Below are positions 1 through 11,700 of a stretch of DNA of 64,000 nucleotides, one piece after another. The number at the start of each line of letters is the position of its first letter. Within the stretch, counting starts at the first letter, position 1. Location: assembly GCA_951213105.1 (NCBI GenBank), contig OX578138.1, forward strand, positions 65,837,037 through 65,901,036, in the 5' to 3' direction. The notes under the pieces are model-generated. The model was not told the DNA's origin, did not search any database, and saw only the letters and a list, made by a program, of their open reading frames with translations. The translations under genes and the position numbers were made by a program. The stretch is from Amaurobius ferox. Its lineage: Eukaryota; Arthropoda; Arachnida; Araneae; Amaurobiidae.

Positions 1-51
1 CAGAGCTATTATCTTAATTGAGCTTCGGCCTATGACAGGTGAGTGTTATCT

Positions 52-315
52 ACTGTCCGTTGTTTAGACGCTGTGTGCTGGGAGTAAAAGAACAAATGGC
101 ACTTGTCACACAAGAATGCAGATGTTCTTGTGTGACAAACTCCATTTATTTTGGTGTTCCCAGCATGCAGTGTCCAAAAAACGGACGGCAGACAACACTC
201 ATCTGTCTAACTTGGAAGTGGAGGCATAAAATCCCCCACAGAAGGGGAATCAAAAGCAAGTTGTAAAATTTTGTCTGCTTAATCACCGAGATGTGTATAT
301 GTTATTAATATATAT
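52..315. repeat. Hairpin repeat, copy 1
   Basis: An outer inverted repeat (about 53-84 against 158-193) contains ctgtccg...gacgctg...gctgggag and its complement. It encloses an inner one, ttgtcacacaagaa with ttcttgtgtgacaa. Downstream sequence with cccccacagaaggggaat is shared with the copy near 11561-11815. It looks like a non-autonomous foldback or MITE-type element; the family was not recognised. Confidence 0.6.
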
Positions 316-1187
316 GTTGTCACTGGATTCAAGGGGGAAACAGAGGGGCAATGAAGTTAGTATCTTGCTTCATGCTAGGAAAAAACTTTGCACAGCAATT
401 GTCATTGTTGAATATTCTCGCGGTATCTGCTTTAATAGGAACCCCAAGTAAAGTTAAAATGACGAAAAAAAAAGTTTTTGTTTTTATTGAATTAAAATCT
501 TTGTTTTACGTTTATCCCTTTCATAACAGTATATTATTTTTAAAGATACGACCAGTGGAAGTACTTTTTAATATTCTTTGAAGTAAACTCGTTAAAATAT
601 TTAAAGCCTTCTCTGCACACATTTTTATGAAAAGATATTTTTGAATAAAAGAAACATTTTCTTTAAAAAATGAAATATTGCCACCAAATTTTATTTACAT
701 GTAGACACTTAGACAATGCACATTTTAACAATACATGATAATTTTTTAAATGTGTTTAAAAATATACTGCACTTTAAGAACAAAAAATTTGTGTTTTGTC
801 AATTGTGAAAAATTTGCGTTTTGTGAATTTTTTTTTTTTTTTTTAGTTTGTAAATCCTGAACTATTATTGTAATAATTTAATTTCTACAAAACTGACAAA
901 ATAAAAGCATGAGTTATTATTGATAACAAAAGCATAGTTTAAAATTAATATGAAGGAATGCTTTAAAATTAAATTTACCCATGTATACAACCCTGTTTTT
1001 AAACCCACTTCCCAAGTTTGCATTATACTAAATATAATATGAATTAAATCACTTTTCCAATGTGGTATTTTTTTTAGTTATGTAAAAATTCTCATTATTT
1101 TAACACTTAAAATGCCTGTTGCGTATAATTTCTCAAATTTTTGTTTTCAGCATTTTTGCTTTTTTGGCAATCTCATCCCAGCTAAAG
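316..1187. other. AT-rich sequence without recognised gene
   Basis: Upstream intron or flank of the lingerer gene. AT-rich with homopolymer T and A runs. I see no splice-compatible exon encoding the missing UBA domain. Confidence 0.5.
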
Positions 1188-2134
1188 TTAGGGATTTTTC
1201 ATTAAAAATTCTCTGTTAAAGGGAATTTTGATCGAACTTGAAGTCGCGTTTCGTTTCTTCCGTGCATGAACCTAGTACCAGTACTAAGTTGCATCATTTT
1301 CCATTTATTGATGGATGCGGTTTCAAATAAGTGTGATTTTGTGTATATAGAGTACATTGCTGTGTAATGTTGAAACATCCTTTTCCATTCATGTTTAATT
1401 TCAAATGATGTGAATGAAAAATACACAACATTCATTTCTTTGTATTAGGTTTCATTACTAATATTTTTATAAAATATTGATTATTTTTTTAAATGCAATT
1501 TCGTGGGTTTAGATTACATTCCTGTGCAATGTTGAAACATCTATTTCCATCCATGTTTAGTTTCAAATTAAGCAAATTAAAAAATATACAATATTCATTA
1601 CAAGTGCGATTTTGCAGATATAAATTAAATTCCCATGAAATGTTTAGATATCCTTTAACACCCATCTTATTTTTGATAAAATTTCAAATTAGTTGAACAA
1701 TACTTTCACATATTTACAGTTTAAGAAATGAAGGATTATTTTCTTTAAAATATGCTCAAAATGACTGATTGCTGCTGAATCCCCTCCCCCCCCCCCCTTA
1801 TTAGGAAACAGAGGCTCAAAAGCACTAAATTAGAATTCGAGAGCTGAACATCTTTTGTTTCAGTGAACCCCCTCAAAAATTTCGTTGTTTATGTCACTGA
1901 TATGTTTTTTTATTCACTATGTAAAAACATTTTTCTTAATGTAGTAGGCATCTTCAATGTTATAGTGAGTTATCATTTTTTGAAAAAAGCATATATTTTT
2001 GATGTGATATAAAAAAAAAATCCCAATTTTCCCCTAAGTGATATTGAACATGTTATACGCTGACTTGTAGAGCATGGTAGGAAATGCTCACCATGCAATC
2101 TACTGGATTTTTATTCTCCAATTTTGGCAGGTAT
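1188..2134. repeat. Dispersed ~0.95-1.0 kb repeat, copy 1
   Basis: The order of shared words matches 4955-5992 from one end to the other: attctctgttaaag, catgaacctagtaccagtac, atgttgaaacatccttttcc, tgaacatcttttgtttcagt, catgttatac, acttgtagagcac/t. It contains degenerate ~135-160 bp internal units built round a gtgcaatgttgaaacat word. No coding sequence or terminal repeat was recognised. Confidence 0.75.
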
Positions 2135-2337
2135 GCAATAGGGCAAACCTGTTTTTTTTTCAAAGGTTGATATACGTTAAAACAAATTTTATATTTAGAA
2201 CCAGTAGGTGTGTAGTAAAAAGCAAAAATTGTATGTTTTCAGTTATCTACTATATTTGTTTTAACTTCTTAATAAATAACTATTACCTAAATTTTAACAT
2301 AAATTTTTTTTTTAATGTTTCAATATTGATTAAGTAT

Positions 2338-2594
2338 AAAACTTTCCATACTTCCTTAAAGAAAGCAGGGATATGAAAATTAGGTGATTGCAATTGGTTC
2401 AAGGGTGTTTTATAGCCTTCTTCTTCAGGCTAAAATGAAAAATTGCTTGTCTGCCTATCTTCTTTTAGTTCTTTAGCTGTTAAGAGAAGACACTGTTTCT
2501 TTGCACAGAGAAGAGGGCTATAAAACACCTCAAAACAATTGTCACCTAATTTTCATTTGCCTGCTTCTTTAAGGAAGTATTGAATGTTTTATTC
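2338..2594. repeat. Foldback MITE with ~87 bp inverted arms
   Basis: The arm at 2338-2425 and the complement of 2508-2594 share cttccttaaagaa, gaaaattaggtga and gtgttttatagcc in the same order with few mismatches. About 82 bp of unique sequence lies between. No transposase is present, so this is a non-autonomous foldback element. Exact ends and target duplication are unclear. Confidence 0.75.
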
Positions 2595-3130
2595 TCACAA
2601 GCAGTCCGTTTTATTTATTGTGACTGATTAAGTTATTTAAAAGTTTAATTTAAATGCCAGATGGAAAACTTTCATGATAGACTATCTTATATACTTCCTG
2701 GCCAAAATATTATGAACACCCACCTTGTAATTATTTCTGGTATTAAATATATACAAATAGGTAGAATAAATACTCTTGCAAGGCTTTTTCATCCTAAAAG
2801 TACTATATGCATGAAAGAGAAAATTTGCCTAGAAGTCCCTATTCAATTAATAAAAAATGTGGGATGTTTGCATCAATTTCTGAACAATGTGATTTTACTT
2901 TATGAATTGAATTTATGAGTTGCACTAACCAGGGCTATGTAATTGGTATGCCAAACCTTTGACTATTGTTTTGTTTCTACTGCTCTACTCCTTCATAAAT
3001 GACAAATGTATCAATTTAGTTTCTTCATATTTTGGGTTATTTAGAAAAAGGCTCTATTCTATTATACTTAGAAAATGTTTCTATTATACTTATTCTGTTA
3101 TACTTAGAAATGTAACACAGTCAGTGCCGT

Positions 3131-3409
3131 AGCCCATTGGTTAGCGCGCTGGAGTTGCACTCGGTAGGCCCGGGTTCGATTCCAGCCACTGCCAAAACTG
3201 CCGCCGTGTTCATGCGGAGTACGATCACGTTAAACATGTGGGTCCGAAAGTCCTTCCGAGAGGTTGGTGGTAGGGGAAGGAGGGTACGGTCCCTGTGGAT
3301 GCCTCCCCCACTGGGTTCCGGTCTAAATTGGGTGGCACTTCCCGACCGTCCAAACAGTTACCTTACACCTTTCTGGTAGGTCGGACGGTCTGGGTTTCAA
3401 CAACAACAA
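3131..3409 (+). mobile_element. tRNA-derived SINE with (CAA)n tail
   Basis: The head contains a polymerase III A box (tagcccattggttagcgcg) and a B box (gggttcgattcc), spaced as in tRNA. About 180 bp of unrelated body follows and the tail is caacaacaacaac. A 13-bp direct repeat, cagtcagtgccgt, flanks it at 3118-3130 and 3410-3422 and is the target-site duplication. The perfect duplication suggests a fairly young insertion. Retroposition would depend on a partner LINE. Confidence 0.85.
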
Positions 3410-3422
3410 CAGTCAGTGCCGT

Positions 3423-4482
3423 TAAATATAAAAATTCCACAAATAAATTTCTACATTGAGAATATTTCCAAAATTGGCAAATTTCATTAAATTTTTGTGA
3501 GATATTTCATTGACCATAAAACCTATATGCAGACATAGTATATGTGAAAGGAAAGTTTTTATTTTAAATAGATATTAAGAGCTACTGCATGTAATGAGTC
3601 CCATACACTAAAATATTCAGAAGCATCTATTTCCATCCATATTTAATTTCAGGCATGCATAACTTTCATTTCTTCTAAATATTTCTGTATTACTATTTTA
3701 TTAAAATATAAATTTTTAATATCAGTTTTTTAATCTATAAATATTTTGATTTTTAATTTCTTAAGACTACTATTTCAAAAAATCAATAAAATTACATATT
3801 CCAAAATAAAATTATTTTTAAATAATTTTATTTTGGACTTTTGAGTTGATATATCTCTAATGACTCTGATTCTCCAAAATTATTTACAACTTTGTCTTTA
3901 CCTCCACAGCTCGGTGCTAACAGAACACCTTAAATATTGGATGCTTCTGATCAATGTTCGCAAAAACATTCTGCATTGCATATATAATGCTTTGAAATTT
4001 AGGCTATGTATATTTTTACATGATGATAAAAACCTGAATGCAAACTAGATATGCAGATTTTTAAGTATCATAGTTTACAAAATATCAGTGTTTATTTGTT
4101 AAGAGACAAGTTTGATTAGTTTCAATTTGCTGAACCAGCAAATATGAGATATTAATGTAATTTGTAGCAATATCGGTGAAATTGCAGGTTGGTAAGTCAA
4201 ATTTATAAAATAGTTTGTACTATATTTTTATCAATTATGTAGGTTGTATGCTGTTTTAGATGAGGAAATTGAAAAAAAAAAATGTGTCACTACCCCTTAA
4301 AATTATCTTAATCACCATTTTTATTCTCTGAAAATATTTCTTTTGTACACTATGTGTGATATGACCGATATATGTATTTTAATAAATTATATCCCAAATA
4401 ACTGATAAGTACAGTGCAGAACATATGGTATAAATTCTTTTTGTTGTAGTTGTTTTGTTTCTGAACCTTCAACTTATTTCAG
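3423..4482. other. AT-rich intronic sequence
   Basis: No gene recognised. The stretch 3580-3680 has words resembling the dispersed repeat (catctatttccatccatattt). A 62-codon frame at 3860 has no splice or homology support. Confidence 0.5.
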
Positions 4483-4699
4483 GGCAAATGGGAGACATCT
4501 GGAAAAAAGAAGAAAAATAGACAAGCACAACAGAAAACGCCAGAAGTCAATGGTCATGATCCTGTTCCTGCTGAATCAAAGGAAGAAAAAGAACCAGTGG
4601 AGAATACAAATAGAAGAAGGGAGACAAAGCCTAGAGAAGGAGGATATCGATATCGTGGTCCTCCTCGAATGAATCGTGGGGGAAATCAGGGCCGTAATT
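4483..4699 (+). CDS. lig: lingerer exon 1 of window: post-UBA lysine-rich segment and start of RGG region
   Basis: The acceptor is ttatttcag before 4483 and the donor is gtaag at 4700. The frame starts at phase 0 with GKWETSGKKKK, matching the W-E-x-x-GKKK element just after the UBA domain in UBAP2L. It ends in YRYRGPPRMNRGGNQGRN, the start of the RGG box. Length 217 nt, leaving one base for the next exon. Other frames contain stops. Confidence 0.92.
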
Positions 4700-7600
4700 G
4701 TAAGATAATCATTTAAAGATTTTGTTATGTATTTTATGTTCATAGTTACCAATTCTGATTTTTCTTTTGTTTTGTAGAATTTATCCCAGTTTCTCAGCAA
4801 ACATCAAATATGTTGGTTTTCATTCACATTTCATGCCTGCTAACTCTTCTGGTTTTTCCGGGAAACTCCCAGTTTGGGATGATTTCTCACGGTTTCCCAA
4901 TTTTTAACGAGAATCTCCTGATTTTTGTCATTTTTTTTAGAATTCCCTAATGTTAGTGATTTTTCAATAAATATTCTCTGTTAAAGGAAATTTCGATCGA
5001 ACATGCGCCTGCCATTTTGTTTTTTCATGCATGAACCTAGTACCAGTACTATTTTGCATCATTTTCACTTTATTGATAAATACTGTTTCATAAAAGTGCG
5101 ATTTCACATATATAGATTGCATTGCCATGTAATGTTGAAACATCCTTTTCCATCTATGTTTAATTTCAAATGATGTTAATGAAAAATGCACAACATTCAT
5201 TTCTTTGTAGTAGGTTTCTTTATTAACTATTTTAATTAAATATTATTTTTTTAAGTGCGATTTCATGGATTTCGATTAGATTACATTCCTGTGCGATGTT
5301 GAAATATTCTTTTCTATCCATATTTAGCTTCAAATTATGTGAATTAAAAATTGCGCAATATGCATTTTTGTGCAGTATGCTTCATTATTACTTAAAAAAT
5401 ATTTTACAAAAATATTAAATGCAATTTTGCATGTATGGATTAAATTCCAGTGTAATGTTTAAACATCTTTTCCCATCCATCTTCTTTTTGATAGAATCTC
5501 AAATTAGCTAAACCGTACTTTTACATCTTTGCATGTTACACAAAAATGAAGTATTTTTTTTTTTTTTTTAAATATGTTTAAAATGGGTGATTGCACAATG
5601 GAATTTCCCCCCTTATTTTATTTGCAATAGAGTCTCAAAAGCATTTTCCATTCACTTTCATCTAATTAACTAAATTACAATTTGAAAACTGAACATCTTT
5701 TGTTTCAGTGAACCCCTCTAAAATGTTTCTGTTTATGTCACTGATATGTTTTTTGACACTATGTAAAATAATTTTTTTTATGTAGTAAGCATTTTCAATG
5801 TTATAGTGGGTTATTTTTTGAAAAATAAGCATACTGTTTTTGTGTTATGTAAAAAAAAAAAATCCCTATTTTTCTTCGAGTGATATTGAACATGTTATAC
5901 ACGGACTTGTAGAGCACCTTAAAAAAAAATGCTTCCCATGCTGTTTATCTACTGTATACTGTATTTTTATTCTCTAATGTTGGCAGGTATGACATTTTCT
6001 TTAAAAGAGTTATGGAGATTTATATCATGAACTTATGTCCAAAGAAATAGTTTTTGTATGCAATTTTAATTATATTAATAACGTTTTGTTTCCTCAGTTT
6101 TGCAAATAGTATGTGCAGTTTTCTAATAATTTCTAAATATGGATACTTTTCAAAACCATGACTACAAACTAATAACTTCTTATTTTTTGTAAAAACATTA
6201 TCAAAAATTCTAGTCTTATGATTAGATCTCTGTAAAAATCATTAAGCTCCTTGTAATTGCCAATTGAAATAGTGGTAACAAATTTAATTTTTTCACTAGA
6301 TGTCACATGTGGAAAAGTGAACTGTCTAAAATCTGAAGAATAAGTCATTACAACTCCTAAGTAGTGATGTTATTAAATTTATAGTTAGAAATACATACAT
6401 AAAAATAACCTCCTTGACAATAGTAAGGATACTGCATTTTAACAATTAAAAAAAAAAAAGAGAATGGTTCAGGTTAGCATTTTATAAATTTAATTTACTT
6501 TAAAATAAAAATTTACAATTATTCATTTAAGGGCAATTTTCAAGGTGATACATGAATCATTTTGCACACAACAATTTTTAATCTAACTTGCATCTGTGCA
6601 TCAAATTTGCACAATTCTCACTTAGCTGATAAAAGTAGCTATAAATATGGTATTATTCTCACTGGGCACTTCGCAAATCCCCGACCTTGAGACCTAAAAA
6701 TGAATACCTGAAATTTGCGTGTCAAATAAAGTGCAAAAAGTAAGGGGCATATTGAACAGTAAAATAAATATAAATTTTTAGAATAAAAAATGTGATAAAA
6801 ATATTCCACATAAATAATTTTTAATAACACTAATGGGAGGCATGAAACTACTGTTCTTTTGCTAGAACTTTTAGCTGGTTCTTAAAATGTGAAATTTCAA
6901 ACATTAAAATAATGTGCTAGTGTTCCTCAGTAAGAGCTGATCTATACACTGATTTTAAATATCTCATATTTGAATCAAAATTTATATAAATGTCATTTCA
7001 AAACCAGAAATAAGTCCTTGAGCAAACTTTTCAGTTTAAGATACTTTTTTTAGAAGAAATTTATAAACATTTGTTAGCAATCTGTTCCTACATGCCGCAT
7101 TGACCAATGTTTTGGATACCATGTCTGAGGCTGGATGAGAAAGTAAAAATAAATGTACTGTAGTTGTGGCACCATAATAATACTGTAATTATTCTTGTGC
7201 TTTAAATTTTTTTATAAAACCAGTATATGTATGTCATGATGGAAAGGGTAAAATCAGCTTAACATATAACTGGGATGCTCTTAAATTATGATAAATGTCA
7301 TATTAATTACATTTTCATTTTTATCTCAATCATGTATCAGGTCATTGTCGGATTGGAGCAGCTTGTGGGCTTCATATTAGAAAAGCAAAAGTAATTTTTT
7401 AGATCATATAAGAATAAGTATTTCACTAAAATAGGTGAATGTTTTAAAGTGTTTTGGGCAATTTGTGTTGATTATATATTTTTGTACATAATCAAGATTC
7501 TAAAATTGTTTTTCCACCCATCTTCATCTTTTAATAATTCTTACTGAACAATTTCATTTTCATATTTTAACTATTAAGGAAGTTAATTATTTTTTTTAAA

Positions 7601-8686
7601 TGAAGTAGCATTTTGATGGCTAATATGACCAAAAGGCACACATTCCTGATGTTCACATTCTAAGTTTATTATATCTGTAATAATAATTTTAGAAAATTCT
7701 TTTGGCACTTAGAAGCAAAATTAGAGTCATTATTTGATACCTAAATTCAAATTTCCAAACATTGGTTATATTGTATTGTTAGATATATCATTTAATGTGT
7801 TTGTCCTCAGACCATGATATTAGCAGAAGTTAATTTCTTAAATTTTTTTTGCTTTTCACTAAAACACACACATTTGAAATAATTGAACAATGCTTGAACA
7901 AGAAAAATATCTTATTTTATTCAGATTTAAGGAAGTTCGATTTTTGTGACAACAGAATATCTAAATGTCGAGTACTGCTATTTCATATAATGTCTTTTTT
8001 TTACAATGTAGTGACAGATTAATTTTCAGTGAGCTGATGCTTTATGTATATGTAATTTATATTTTGATTATAATTAATACAGATATATATATATAATGAA
8101 GATGTTTGGCAAGTAGTTGTTTTAAAATAATTTCAACCTCTGCTTACAATTATTTTCTTTAAATCTTAACTGTAGTAGAGATGTTCTCTTTACTAATAGT
8201 CATTTGTATCATTGTATCAAAAGTATTGTTTCTTGTTCTAGGGCGTAACAAGGAAAATGAAAAAAATGAGAGAAATTTACAGGAAAACAAAAGGGAACGA
8301 AATAATAATAGTGAAGGACGATCTCGAGGACCTCGAAAGAATTTTTCATCAGGTAATTGATACAAAAACTATACCTGAATGATATTCTTCATAAATTTTG
8401 TATTTTTCTTATATAGAAACACTACCATTCGGTTGATAGTATTTGAATTGAATTGTTTAAATTATATTCATTACTGGATTTATATGTACCTTCATACTTA
8501 TAAGCTCTTTTATTTTAGTATAAAAATTAAGCAACTTTAAAAAAATGTGCTTTATTACTTTCCTTATATACATAATGTATAAGGAAGTATTGTGACGGGG
8601 TCGAAAATTCGAATTCAAGTTTTCGACGGGAGAGCACGTTTCAAGCATCTCTGATCACGAATCGAACATTTTTGAAGTGATGTCTG

Positions 8687-8724
<38 letters not shown>

Positions 8725-11700
8725 TATGTGTGTGTGTCAGTGAGTCTGTGGAGACGATAACTGATGAACGAATGGACCGATTCGAACGGAATTTGGTACA
8801 ATAATCACAATCCGTAAACACTGGAAGCCTATTGTTTTTATATGCAATCGAATGTTCAGAACCCCCCTAAATTTTCTAGTGAAATTTAAAAAAAATTGTC
8901 AAAAAATCAAAATTGCTTTTTCTTATGTAATTTTTCATTAGAAAACGTTCATTAGAAAATTTCTTTGTGTTTGCCATTCATCTATATAAATAAAATTGAA
9001 AATCTGTGTCTGTCTGTTTGTCCTGTTATCACAGGAGCACGGCTGAACCGAATTTGATGAAATTTTGTGGGTAGCCTGGAAATAGTCCCACTTAAAATTT
9101 AGTTCATGTTTGGAGTTTCTACGATCAGTGGTTCTCGAGATATTAGTAAAAAACGAAATTTTCGTTTGTCTCTTCGTCACGGGAGATCGGCTAAACTGAA
9201 TTTGATGAAATTTTGTGGATAGCCTTGAAATAGTCCCCCATAAATTTAGCCCAAGTTTCGATTATTTAAGACCAGGGGTTGTTGAGATATTGATGAAAAA
9301 CGAAACTTTTTCCTAGGAGTTCTACTCTCTAACTCCGTAGTTTATCCAAACGAAAAGCTTGAAAATCGCTTGAAAGTGAATTAAAACGTTATCTCTGAGT
9401 TTGATGGGAGATTTTTTGCGCTAATTAGTCATTTTCTGAAAACATGAATTGTTTGAAACATGATTTATATGGGAAATCTATCTCCATGGTTTATTTTTCA
9501 CAAGCTTTTACTGAACAATGAAAAGTAAAGAAATCAAAATGGTTATTTAATTTCGCAGTTTATGAGGAAGATTCTGTCTTATATCATGTTGCTCGGCAAT
9601 GCAATAAAATTAAATGTGTTTGTTAATGATTATCCTGACAGGTGGAGTGTGGTGGAAAACAAAGGGAAAGTTCTTACAAGAGCTGGGATGTGCAAAAATA
9701 TTCCTGATTTTTACAACAAAAAAAAATTCCATGATTTCCGACAGAGAATAAATGAAAAGGCTGTGCGAAAACTGGGATGTTCAAGTATTCCTGATTGTTG
9801 CAAAAAAAAAAATTCATGATTTCCGATAGGTGCTGTGCCGTAGGAGGAAGAAATAAAAAGAAAGTCCACACAGACAGTGGCCATGATTTGAAAAATGTTC
9901 GCAGTTTTCATAGGTGGCAGAAAACAAATAAAAAGTCTGCTTGAGAGCCATGACTTTAAAAAATGTTCTTGGTTTTTGCGATCCTTAACAGAGCACTTCT
10001 CAATCCGGTTCTATGACTGTGGTAGAGCCTGATTTGCAAATGCGAATAACTAGTTGCTGAAATATCGCATAGAGGGAGAAACTTGTACATAATGCTGCAA
10101 GCCATTCTAATTTTACCGGATTCGTTCTATCTTATTGTGATTTATTCTGGGAATTCCTTGGTCGTGCCACGTAGTCATGCCTTTGATCATGATGTGCCAG
10201 GCAGCAGTGTCTACATTGTTGCGCATGATTAATGCAAATTTTCGGAAGAGGATTAAAAAATTTGTGGAATCATGGCATCCATAGAATGTAAATTCAGTCC
10301 ACTATAATTTTGTTATCAAATATCGAATTCATTTTTTAATTAATCACCGAAATTAATGTCAGTTATAACTAGTCACAATCTGGAAAAAAAAATAGCAGCT
10401 GTGAAACACAATTTAAGACCACTTCTGACTGACTTTGCCAAATATCTAGCCATAGTAGGCTCGTCATTAAAAAAGTGCTATCAGCAGTATTGTGAAAATT
10501 TTCTTTTATACAAAATCATCATTTTAATGTAAAAACATGTTGCATTTTTGTGATCTTTCATGTAATATTTTTATATTTATTTTGCTTTTTATATATGAAC
10601 ATTATTTTTCAAACATAATTAATAATGAAATAAAGGGATATTTTCTAAGTACAGCTAATAAAACATTTTTATTTTGGCACTTGATTTTAAAAACAAAACA
10701 TATTTGGAGATCATATATTAGAATTTAATAAACTTGCATTTATAATCTTAATTAAAAATTAATATATTTGTCATCATTTTTGAAGGGGCCCAGATTAACT
10801 GCCAAAAGACTCATGATTTGGGGACCATATGGGTCCCAGGGAGTATAGTGAACCCAGTGGCATCATTGTACTAAAACTTAATGCTGTACTAAAATATGCT
10901 GTTTTTTTATACATAATTTAGCTCTTTGATATTGTAATTATAAAAGATATAACAGTGTAGTTATGACATTGAAAAATTATTTTAGGTCGTGGTAGGGGAA
11001 GAGGAGGGCGAAGCAGAACTTTCCAAAATCGAGGACTGCAAAATAATGATGGGTTTCCAGAGTCCATTGATACTTGGACAAATTCCACAGCTGAAAAAGT
11101 TAATATGTCCAATACTGGAGATTCCACCATGACTGTAGGTAAGTATAATCCCCCCCCCCCCTCACACACACACCTCAGTTTGTGAATATCTTAGGGTTGT
11201 CAAATTTTAATTCTGCAATGAACTTATTTTGTAGTAAAGGTTGGTATTTAATATTTATAGGCAATTGGTCTGATGTTGCGGTGGCTGAAGAATGGAGTGA
11301 AGAGGATTGGACAGAGAATGTAAGTAAACCAATTGAAGACTCTAGTTTATAATTGTTTTCTAATTATGATGTACCTGTATATTTCTTGTTTTTAAAGAAC
11401 TGTTGATACTTAATTTTTAAAGAGATATAAGTTTGTTTCTTTATTTTTCAGGCATGAGATTCTTCCGCTTTTCTGCGGAATTATTCTTTTTTGCTTTTCC
11501 CCAAAAATTTCTTCCCCCCCTCCCCCACAAAAAAAATATCCACTTTTTTGTTTTGCTTTTGCTGTCCATTTTTTAGACGCTGCGTGCTGGGGTTGAAAGG
11601 ATAAAAGTAAATTTTAACACGAGAACGCGGCCAAACTCTATTCTGGTACTCCCAGCACGCAGCGTCCAAAAAACGGACGGCAGACAAAGCTAGTCTTTTT

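Noticed and set aside
1..38. Possible UBA exon end (R-A-I-x-L-I-E-like peptide before gtgagt)
   Set aside because: The open frame ends in phase 1 while the exon at 4483 needs phase 0; the compatible frame contains TGA.
2695..2730. Tc1/mariner-like terminus (ggccaaaatattatgaacac)
   Set aside because: Single short resemblance; no opposite end or transposase remnant found.
3121..3200. Functional tRNA gene
   Set aside because: Only A and B boxes remain; body, CAA tail and target duplication show a SINE.
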